DNA from: an uncultured Lachnospiraceae bacterium
GTDB lineage: Bacteria; Bacillota; Clostridia; Lachnospirales; Lachnospiraceae
Assembly (NCBI GenBank): GCA_945788595.1
Contig: CALZMS010000094.1
Span: 1 to 5,380 of the forward strand
DNA length: 5,380 nucleotides
Direction of reading: 5' to 3'
In this document: one piece after another, positions 1 through 4,565 of the stretch
Layout: every line of letters starts with the position of its first letter
Position numbering within the stretch: the first letter of the stretch is position 1
The notes under the pieces: model-generated
The model's database searches: none
Seen by the model: the letters and a program-made list of their open reading frames with translations, nothing else
Told to the model about the DNA's origin: nothing
Made by a program: the position numbers and the translations under genes

Positions 1-447
1 AATATTAATGGAGCGCTGGGCATGGTGGGATTTGATGAGATCGGAGTTTTTGAAGAACCCGGCATCATTGTCCTTCGGAAAACAAAAATGCCGGCTGTGC
101 TGGCAGAGATCGGTTTTATCAATAACGGAGAAGACAATCGGCTGCTGAATGAAAATTTTGACGATGTTATCGATGCTTTGGCGGATGCTGTACAGGGTAC
201 TCTGGAGCCGGAGGTATATCCTGCGGGAAGAGGCGGTTTTTATCAGGTACAGATCGGCAGTTTTAAAGAAAGGCAGGAGGCTGCTTCAGCGGTAAAAAAG
301 GTGTCTGCAGAGGGCTTCCCGGCCATGGTGGATACGAGAAACCAGATGTACAGGGTCTTGGTAGGACGGTATCAGGAGCTGGATAATGCGGTTTTGATGG
401 AAAAAATGCTCAGAAGACATGGATATGTAACCAAAATTGTGGGATGA
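1..447 (+). CDS. N-acetylmuramoyl-L-alanine amidase with C-terminal SPOR domain (3' part only)
   Basis: The frame is open from the first base, so the gene begins before the window; 148 codons are visible. The ATG at 22 is an internal methionine, because homology continues upstream of it. Visible residues 14-65 match the end of the Amidase_3 (zinc amidase) fold: VLRKTKMPAVLAEIGFINN, in which the Glu of AEIGF (visible residue 36) corresponds to the family's catalytic glutamate. The zinc-binding His/Glu residues would be in the missing part. After a short linker, residues 79-148 form a SPOR domain (FYQVQIGSF at its start, YRVLVGRY in the middle), which in other proteins binds denuded glycan strands at division or sporulation septa. 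The enzyme class cleaves the amide bond between MurNAc and the stem peptide and acts outside the membrane. The inferred role is cell separation or spore-related wall turnover. Family assignment is firm; the specific role is not. Confidence 0.92.
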   Translation, partial: NINGALGMVGFDEIGVFEEPGIIVLRKTKMPAVLAEIGFINNGEDNRLLNENFDDVIDALADAVQGTLEPEVYPAGRGGFYQVQIGSFKERQEAASAVKKVSAEGFPAMVDTRNQMYRVLVGRYQELDNAVLMEKMLRRHGYVTKIVG

Positions 448-494
448 AAAAGCCAGGAAAATGAAGCTGCGGCAAAAAGAAAAGCCTGGAAAAA
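447..494. repeat. Short direct repeat, also an inverted CCAGG/CCTGG pair, after the amidase gene
   Basis: The stretches at 447-461 and 480-494 are near-identical copies of AAAAGCCWGGAAAA, differing chiefly at one A/T. Because the core is close to self-complementary, CCAGG (453-457) can also pair with CCTGG (485-489) around a loop of 27 bases. No run of T follows the second copy directly, although an AT-rich 14-base palindrome (498-511) lies downstream. It could be a weak 3' end structure for the amidase mRNA, but it is not a convincing intrinsic terminator. Confidence 0.35.
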
Positions 495-535
495 CAAAAA
501 ATTATAATTTTCTCACAAAATGTTCAGAAAAAAGG

Positions 536-565
536 TTGGGCAAGGGAGGACTTCCATGCTATGAT
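536..565 (+). promoter_or_regulatory. Probable sigma-A promoter for the foldase lipoprotein operon
   Basis: The -10 is TATGAT at 560-565, preceded by TGC (557-559), which gives an extended -10 (TGnTATGAT). The best -35 is TTGGGC at 536-541 with an 18-base spacer; it matches only three of six consensus positions, as is tolerable with an extended -10. Transcription would start near 572, leaving a leader of about 49 nt before the ATG at 621. An AT-rich stretch (491-530) lies upstream and could act as an UP element. Confidence 0.6.
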
Positions 566-620
566 AACCACAGCCGTGCTTTAAAAAAGTAAGAGAAAAC
601 GGCGGGAAGGAATATACGCT

Positions 621-1727
621 ATGCATAAAATAACAAAAACTCTGGCAGCGGCGCTTACACTTTCTCTGGTGATGACGGGCTGTCAGGCCGGCGGTAATGT
701 GGCAAAAAGGGACTACAAGGCCCTGGATTACGTGACACTGGGAGAGTACAAAGAACTTGAGGCAGAGCAGATAGAAGAGAAGAAGGAGCTGACAGAAGAA
801 GAAAAAGAAGCAGCTCTTGAAGAAGTGCTTTCCCTCTATTCCGAAGAGACAGAGGTTACCGGACGGGGAGCTCAGAACGGAGACTATGTGGCTATGTCCT
901 ACGAATGTTATCTGGATGGGGAGCTGATCGACGAGAGCGGTGATGAGGACATGGAGACGCAGCTGGGGAGCTACACCTTCTTTGACGAAGAGGGAGAGGC
1001 ACAGCTGATGGGATGTCAGCCCGGAGATGAAAAGACCATCAATCTGATTGAGAATGACGGTGAGAATGAATACAACTATACCTATAAGGTAAAAATCAGC
1101 CGGATTTACGATATCATCATGCCGGAAGCAAATGACGAGCTCGCCCAGACTGAAGGATATACATCTTTGCAGGAAATGGAGACTGCCCTTTATCAGGATG
1201 CCCTGGATACAGCAAATCAGAGTTATCTGGCAGATACAAAAGACCAGCTCCTGCAGAGCGTGGTCAGCACCAGCGAAATCAATGGTTATCCCCAGTCTCT
1301 GTACGATAAGACATACGAACAGATGAATATTGCCTATCAGGATTTCCTCGGTATGTCACTGGAAGAGATGTATGCAGACGACGAGGAGTCTCTGAAAGCT
1401 GCTGTGGAAGAAGCACTTGTGCAGGAGCTGGTGGTGGAAGCTCTGGCAGAGCAGGAAAATATCACAGTCAGCAAAAGTGAGCTGGAGGAGTATAAGGAAA
1501 GCATCGTGGCCCTTTACGATTACGCCGATGTGAAAGCACTGGAGGAAGAATATACAGATGAGATTCTTGTCGATTCTCTTCTGAATGAAAAGGTACAGGA
1601 TTATCTTCTTTCTCAGGCAAAGATTACGTATGTGACCGAAGAAGAGTACTATGGTTATGAGGAAAGGTCAGACGAAGACTATGTGGATGACCTTGCAGAC
1701 GAAGAGATTCCGGAAGATGAAGAGTGA
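621..1727 (+). CDS. Trigger-factor-like FKBP-type peptidyl-prolyl isomerase lipoprotein (extracytoplasmic foldase)
   Basis: The 368-residue product starts with a lipoprotein signal peptide: a basic N-terminus, a hydrophobic stretch (8-19) and LVMTG-C with the lipidated Cys at residue 21. The -3 residue is Met rather than the usual Leu. Residues 84-163 resemble the trigger factor FKBP domain (GDYVAMSYECYLDGELID, then LGSYTF and GCQPGDEKTI). Residues 168-338 resemble the helical trigger factor C-terminal chaperone domain, beginning with the typical PEANDELAQ. The N-terminal ribosome-binding domain of true trigger factor is absent and replaced by the signal peptide, so the protein should work outside the membrane on secreted chains, in the manner of PrsA. 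Residues 339-368 form a highly acidic tail. The ATG at 621 is supported by AAGGAA (607-612) eight bases upstream. Its TGA overlaps the next start, implying translational coupling. Isomerase activity is inferred from the fold only. Confidence 0.88.
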   Translation: MHKITKTLAAALTLSLVMTGCQAGGNVAKRDYKALDYVTLGEYKELEAEQIEEKKELTEEEKEAALEEVLSLYSEETEVTGRGAQNGDYVAMSYECYLDGELIDESGDEDMETQLGSYTFFDEEGEAQLMGCQPGDEKTINLIENDGENEYNYTYKVKISRIYDIIMPEANDELAQTEGYTSLQEMETALYQDALDTANQSYLADTKDQLLQSVVSTSEINGYPQSLYDKTYEQMNIAYQDFLGMSLEEMYADDEESLKAAVEEALVQELVVEALAEQENITVSKSELEEYKESIVALYDYADVKALEEEYTDEILVDSLLNEKVQDYLLSQAKITYVTEEEYYGYEERSDEDYVDDLADEEIPEDEE

Positions 1728-2329
1728 TCCTCATGGACGATAAACTGATCAGATTTTATACGGAACTTATTTTTGTCCATGATACGCCGCAAAAGGCCGA
1801 TGTGATTTTCGTTCCCGGAAGTCAGGAAATGGCCCTGGGAGAAAAGGCTGCCGCTTTGTGGAGGTCCGGTTTTGCCCCTGTGATTCTGGTGTCCGGCAGA
1901 TACAGCATCACGGGTTCAGGGTTTACGGCCCTGCCTGAGGCAAAGGCAAAGTATCCGGGAGAATATGAGACGGAGGCCGATTTTCTCGGGCTGGTAATGG
2001 AAAGAAACGGTGTGCCCAAAGAGGCCATCTGGAAAGAAAAGACAGCCACATATACCTATGAAAATGCCATTGCAAGCTTCGGTCTGACGAAAGAACGGCA
2101 GCTGGAGGTAAAAAAGGCCATTTTGTGCTGCAAACCCAGTCATGCCAGACGGAGTCTTCTGTATTATCAGCTGTTGTTTCCGCAGACACAGTTTCTGGTA
2201 TGCCCCTGTGACCATGAGATCACAGCTGACAATTGGTACAGGACAGAGACAGGGATAGATACGGTGCTGGGGGAAGCAGAAAGACTGGGTACGCAGTTTC
2301 ACCAGATCCTTCGGGAACATTGCCTGTAA
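1724..2329 (+). CDS. DUF218/YdcF-like family protein
   Basis: The 201-residue product is soluble with no signal peptide or membrane segment. It shows the DUF218 (ElyC/SanA/YdcF superfamily) landmarks in order: a first beta strand with VIFVPGS (27-33), a second with VILVSG (53-58), ETEADFL (82-88) in place of the usual E-A..m motif, YENA (112-115), and a third strand leading to KPSHARRS (137-144) with the family's characteristic His and Arg residues. E. coli YdcF binds S-adenosylmethionine, while SanA and ElyC relatives are linked to envelope integrity; the reaction is not established for most members, so no substrate is proposed. The GTG at 1724 overlaps the upstream TGA as GTGA and has GGAAG (1712-1716) at a good distance. 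The ATG at 1733 is a credible alternative that would remove three residues. Tight coupling to the foldase gene suggests coordinated expression. No terminator follows. Confidence 0.83.
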   Translation: MILMDDKLIRFYTELIFVHDTPQKADVIFVPGSQEMALGEKAAALWRSGFAPVILVSGRYSITGSGFTALPEAKAKYPGEYETEADFLGLVMERNGVPKEAIWKEKTATYTYENAIASFGLTKERQLEVKKAILCCKPSHARRSLLYYQLLFPQTQFLVCPCDHEITADNWYRTETGIDTVLGEAERLGTQFHQILREHCL

Positions 2330-2366
2330 AAGTGTCCGCAGAGAGCATATTTTTTCTGTTGTTTCA

Positions 2367-2372
2367 TATAAT
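2367..2372 (+). promoter_or_regulatory. Consensus -10-like TATAAT just upstream of the membrane-protein ATG
   Basis: A perfect TATAAT lies seven bases before the ATG at 2379. No recognisable -35 hexamer is present at 15-19 bases upstream (the candidates there include AGCATA and GCATAT) and there is no TGn extension. If used, transcription would begin at or next to the ATG itself and give a leaderless message. It may equally be a chance match in an AT-rich gap. Confidence 0.3.
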
Positions 2373-2378
2373 AGAAGC

Positions 2379-2750
2379 ATGAAAAAGAACATGATCGGCA
2401 ATATTCTGTTTCGGATGATAAAAGCCCTGATAATCGCAGGTCTTGTGACGGTGCTCTCTCTTTCTGTGCTTTCTCTGATAATGTACAGACTGAATCCGGG
2501 AGAGTCAGTTTTGAGTCTTGGGATTATATTGACTTATATCGTGTCAGGCTTTCTTGGCGGCCTTTACATGGGACATAAGATGGACAGACGAAAGTTTCTG
2601 TGGGGTATGGGTACAGGGCTTTGTTATTTTCTCGTGCTGTGCGTATTGAGCGTATGCCTGGTGGCACAAGACGCAAGAAGCAGCGGCGCGATGATTGGCG
2701 CAGCATGTCTGTGCATAGCGGGAGGCTGTGTGGGAGGAATGCTGGGATAA
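2379..2750 (+). CDS. TIGR04086/DUF3792-type small membrane protein
   Basis: The 123-residue product is almost entirely membrane-embedded, with four predicted helices at about residues 16-36, 44-65, 73-95 and 103-122. The basic loop HKMDRRK (66-72) between helices 2 and 3 sets the topology. The glycine-rich motifs SGFLGGLYMGHK (56-67) and WGMGTGLCYFLVL (75-87), the LNP motif (38-40) and the glycine-rich last helix fit the family of small Firmicutes membrane proteins called TIGR04086 (YrzE-like), commonly found beside scfA or yajC in Clostridia. Its function is unknown. The start is uncertain: the ATG at 2379 has no properly spaced Shine-Dalgarno sequence, and the ATG at 2391 (Met5) is no better. 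The gene ends 84 bases before scfA with no terminator between them, so read-through into scfA is possible. The family name is from recognition by eye and position. Confidence 0.8.
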   Translation: MKKNMIGNILFRMIKALIIAGLVTVLSLSVLSLIMYRLNPGESVLSLGIILTYIVSGFLGGLYMGHKMDRRKFLWGMGTGLCYFLVLCVLSVCLVAQDARSSGAMIGAACLCIAGGCVGGMLG

Positions 2751-2773
2751 AATTCAGCGATTTCCAAAAAACG

Positions 2774-2785
2774 GCTTTAAAAAGC
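2774..2785. repeat. Palindrome over the scfA -35 element
   Basis: GCTTT (2774-2778) and AAAGC (2781-2785) are inverted around AA, so the palindrome covers the -35 hexamer TTTAAA completely, with its centre 3.5 bases after the hexamer's first base. This is a possible operator. TTTAAA is itself self-complementary, so only the flanking GC/GC adds information. Confidence 0.35.
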
Positions 2786-2804
2786 GTACGCCCTATGCTA
2801 TAAT
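2776..2804 (+). promoter_or_regulatory. Promoter of scfA
   Basis: The -35 is TTTAAA (2776-2781) and the -10 is a perfect TATAAT (2799-2804), separated by 17 bases, with TGC (2796-2798) directly before the -10 forming an extended -10. Transcription would start near 2811, giving a leader of about 24 nt. The message then begins close to AGGAGGAG (2821-2828), six bases from the ATG. Together these predict strong expression of the precursor peptide independent of upstream genes. Confidence 0.8.
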
Positions 2805-2834
2805 GGACAAAAATATTTACAGGAGGAGCTATCA

Positions 2835-2975
2835 ATGAAACACATTAAGACTTTAAATACAAAGAGCTTACAGAACACAGTGAAAAAAGGCGGCTGCGGC
2901 GAATGCCAGACATCCTGCCAGTCTGCATGTAAGACATCCTGCACCGTAGGAAATCAGACCTGCGAGCAGAAATAA
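2835..2975 (+). CDS. scfA: SCIFF ranthipeptide precursor (six cysteines in forty-five residues)
   Basis: This 46-residue peptide is read directly from the sequence. It has a leader MKHIKTLNTKSLQNTVKKGG (1-20) and a core with exactly six cysteines: C21, C24, C28, C32, C36 and C43. Length, leader and cysteine pattern match the SCIFF family, nearly universal in Clostridia, whose maturase forms a thioether between a Cys and the gamma carbon of a Thr. The experimentally known link in the Thermoanaerobacter homologue joins Cys32 to Thr37, and both residues are present here at the same numbers. C24, C28, C32 and C36 are evenly spaced four apart, and CQTSC (24-28) is echoed by CKTSC (32-36). The start is fixed by AGGAGGAG six bases upstream. 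The gene has its own promoter and terminator, so it is likely transcribed in excess over scfB. The mature peptide's role is debated; a signalling role has been reported in solventogenic clostridia. Confidence 0.97.
   Translation: MKHIKTLNTKSLQNTVKKGGCGECQTSCQSACKTSCTVGNQTCEQK
2908..2942 (+). repeat. 11-base direct repeat inside scfA
   Basis: AGACATCCTGC occurs at 2908-2918 and 2932-2942, exactly 24 bases (eight codons) apart and in frame. It encodes the Thr-Ser-Cys shared by CQTSC and CKTSC of the peptide core. The exact identity in third codon positions suggests a recent internal duplication or sequence constraint on the core. Confidence 0.7.
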
Positions 2976-2987
2976 GAAAAAACGGAG

Positions 2988-3018
2988 GGAACTGCTTCAA
3001 AAGAGCGGTTCCTTTTTT
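2988..3018 (+). terminator. Intrinsic terminator after scfA
   Basis: GGAACTGC (2988-2995) pairs with GCGGTTCC (3005-3012) through eight base pairs, one of them a G-T wobble, around a nine-base loop. Six T follow at once (3013-3018). It begins 12 bases after the scfA stop. It should end most scfA transcripts before scfB, keeping precursor message above maturase message. Confidence 0.85.
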
Positions 3019-3038
3019 CGTTGTACTGCATATGCTTT

Positions 3039-3052
3039 CGGTTTACAAACCG
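3039..3052. repeat. 14-base palindrome over the scfB -35 element
   Basis: CGGTTT (3039-3044) and AAACCG (3047-3052) are perfectly inverted around AC. The palindrome covers the proposed -35 TTTACA (3042-3047), and its centre is 3.5 bases after the hexamer's first base, the same register as the palindrome at the scfA promoter. It is a candidate operator; no regulator is recognised in the window. Confidence 0.45.
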
Positions 3053-3070
3053 TTGAAAATATGGTAATAT
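3042..3070 (+). promoter_or_regulatory. Probable promoter of scfB-secD
   Basis: The -35 is TTTACA (3042-3047, five of six consensus bases) and the -10 is TAATAT (3065-3070, four of six), 17 bases apart, with TGG (3062-3064) making an extended -10. Transcription would start near 3077, giving a leader of about 117 nt to the GTG at 3194. A weaker alternative pairs TTGAAA (3053-3058) with GATTAT (3077-3082). Confidence 0.65.
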
Positions 3071-3084
3071 TCCAATGATTATAC

Positions 3085-3180
3085 CCCGGAATAGATACAT
3101 CCGGGAAAAATGAGGCAGCATTTCGTCTTCTCAGCTATTCGGGAGGACGATTTTTGCGTGCTCTCCACGAAAAACGTGGA
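3085..3180 (+). promoter_or_regulatory. Structured 5' leader of scfB with a terminator-like hairpin
   Basis: Three consecutive hairpins can be drawn. The first is CCCGGA (3085-3090) with TCCGGG (3100-3105). The second has ten base pairs, 3123-3132 with 3141-3150, including two G-T wobbles, an eight-base loop, and five T immediately after (3151-3155), the form of an intrinsic terminator. The third is TCCACG (3164-3169) with CGTGGA (3175-3180) around a five-A loop, ending directly at the Shine-Dalgarno sequence; with a three-base bulge, CTC (3161-3163) could also pair with GAG (3184-3186) and hide it. TGAGG (3111-3115) can pair with the start of the second hairpin's left arm (3129-3133) as a weak antiterminator. 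It matches no riboswitch class recognised here. Regulation by attenuation is an inference. Confidence 0.5.
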
Positions 3181-3196
3181 AGGGAGTTTTACAGTG
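3178..3196 (+). promoter_or_regulatory. Ribosome binding site and GTG start that define scfB
   Basis: GGAAGGGAG (3178-3186) lies seven bases before GTG (3194-3196). The first codons then read MIHQYINNDIPIVLDVNSGS, the usual N-terminus of SCIFF maturases. The in-frame ATG at 3110 has only a weak GGGA close to it, and the 28 residues it would add have no resemblance to the family and fall in the hairpin region. Confidence 0.85.
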
Positions 3197-4552
3197 ATAC
3201 ATCAATATATCAACAATGACATTCCCATCGTGCTGGATGTAAACAGCGGTTCTGTTCATGTAGTGGATCAGCTGGTTTACGATACCGTGGCATGTATGGA
3301 TGCGGGCAAGTCGCTGGAAGAAACCATCGGCGAGCTTAAGGGATCCTATGAGGAAGCAGATCTTAGGGAAGCCTGGGATGAATGCCTTTCGTTAAAAGAC
3401 CAGGGCATGCTGTTTACCGAGGATATTTACGAAAAAGTCATTGAGCATTTTACAGACAGACCCACTGTGGTCAAGGCCCTGTGTCTGCATATTGCCCATG
3501 ACTGTAATCTGGCCTGTCGCTATTGCTTTGCAGAAGAAGGCGAATACCATGGCCGCAGAGCACTGATGTCCTTTGAAGTGGGCAAAAAGGCTCTGGATTT
3601 TCTGATCGCCAATTCCGGTTCCCGAAGAAACCTGGAGGTGGATTTCTTTGGCGGTGAGCCTACCATGAATTGGCAGGTAGTCAAGGACCTGGTGGCCTAT
3701 GGACGCAGCCAGGAAGAAGCCCACAATAAGAAATTCCGTTTTACCCTGACTACTAATGGCGTGCTGCTCAATGACGAGATCATGGAGTTTGCCAATAAAG
3801 AATGCGCCAATGTGGTCATGAGTGTTGACGGACGTAAAGAAGTGCATGATTTTATGCGTCCTTTCCGCAACGGTAAGGGAAGCTATGATCTGATCATGCC
3901 GAAGTTTAAGAAGTTTGCGGACAGCCGTAACCAGACCAATTATTATGTGAGAGGTACCTTTACCCACTATAATCTGGATTTCGCGAAAGATGTACTGAGT
4001 CTGGCTGATATGGGATTCAAACAGATCTCCATTGAGCCGGTAGTGGCTCCGCCGGAAGAGGATTATGCGATCCGTGAGGAAGATGTGCCGATCATCTGTG
4101 AACAGTACGATCTGCTGGCAAAAGAGATGATCAAAAGAGAAAAAGAAGGAAATGGCTTTAATTTCTTCCATTTTATGATCGATCTGACTGGCGGTCCCTG
4201 CGTTTACAAGCGTCTGTCGGGATGCGGTTCAGGTACAGAATATCTGGCAGTGACGCCCTGGGGGGATCTGTATCCCTGCCATCAGTTTGTGGGAAACGAG
4301 AAATTCCTTCTCGGCAACGTGGATGAAGGCGTAGTGCGCACAGATATCGTGGATACATTCAAGCATTGTAATGTATACGCCAAGGAAGAGTGCAAAAAGT
4401 GCTTTTCACGCTTTTACTGCAGCGGCGGCTGCGCGGCCAATGCCTATAATTTTACCGGTTCCATCAACGGAGCCTATGAGATCGGCTGTAAACTGCAGAG
4501 AAAACGTATCGAATGTGCATTAATGATCAAAGCTGCTTTGGCAGAAGAATAG
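3194..4552 (+). CDS. scfB: SCIFF radical SAM/SPASM peptide maturase (thioether-forming)
   Basis: Starting at the GTG at 3194, the product has 452 residues, the normal length for this family (CteB-like enzymes are about 450). Residues 1-85 form the N-terminal peptide-recognition (RRE, winged-helix) region that binds the precursor leader. The radical SAM barrel carries CxxxCxxC as C104, C108 and C111 for the SAM-binding [4Fe-4S] cluster, and GGEP at 153-156. The SPASM region has the seven-cysteine pattern C344, C362 (with G357 giving GxxxxC), C400, C403, C409, C413 and C432, for two auxiliary clusters. The enzyme reductively cleaves S-adenosylmethionine and joins a Cys sulfur to a Thr carbon in ScfA; it needs anaerobic conditions. 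An upstream ATG at 3110 would add 28 residues but is rejected on Shine-Dalgarno and family grounds. The gene sits 218 bases after scfA and 13 bases before secD. Confidence 0.96.
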   Translation: MIHQYINNDIPIVLDVNSGSVHVVDQLVYDTVACMDAGKSLEETIGELKGSYEEADLREAWDECLSLKDQGMLFTEDIYEKVIEHFTDRPTVVKALCLHIAHDCNLACRYCFAEEGEYHGRRALMSFEVGKKALDFLIANSGSRRNLEVDFFGGEPTMNWQVVKDLVAYGRSQEEAHNKKFRFTLTTNGVLLNDEIMEFANKECANVVMSVDGRKEVHDFMRPFRNGKGSYDLIMPKFKKFADSRNQTNYYVRGTFTHYNLDFAKDVLSLADMGFKQISIEPVVAPPEEDYAIREEDVPIICEQYDLLAKEMIKREKEGNGFNFFHFMIDLTGGPCVYKRLSGCGSGTEYLAVTPWGDLYPCHQFVGNEKFLLGNVDEGVVRTDIVDTFKHCNVYAKEECKKCFSRFYCSGGCAANAYNFTGSINGAYEIGCKLQRKRIECALMIKAALAEE

Positions 4553-4565
4553 AAAGGATAACATT

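Noticed and set aside
498..511. Perfect AT-only palindrome AAAATTATAATTTT as a terminator or operator
   Set aside because: An all-AT stem of seven pairs without a loop is weak as a terminator, and AT-only palindromes are expected by chance in such AT-rich gaps; it more plausibly belongs to the AT-rich region upstream of the promoter.
2330..2378. Terminator after the DUF218 gene
   Set aside because: A run of T occurs at 2350-2355, but no stem of useful strength precedes it.
1916..2401. Minus-strand open frame of 161 codons opposite the DUF218 gene
   Set aside because: It is antisense to a gene with clear DUF218 motifs and shows no family resemblance; it also runs across the gap and the next gene's start.
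2524..2835. Overlapping frames on both strands across the end of the membrane protein and the scfA promoter
   Set aside because: They would read through the scfA promoter or the transmembrane gene in another frame, and their products are low in recognisable structure.
2881..2975. scfA as a metallothionein or a ferredoxin fragment
   Set aside because: The MKH.KTLNTKSL leader, the total length of 46 and the adjacent SCIFF maturase identify a modified-peptide precursor; the cysteine spacing does not match a ferredoxin.
3392..4171. Minus-strand open frame of 259 codons opposite scfB
   Set aside because: It lies wholly within a confidently identified gene, its translation resembles no family I recognise, and long antisense frames arise from the codon pattern of the sense gene.
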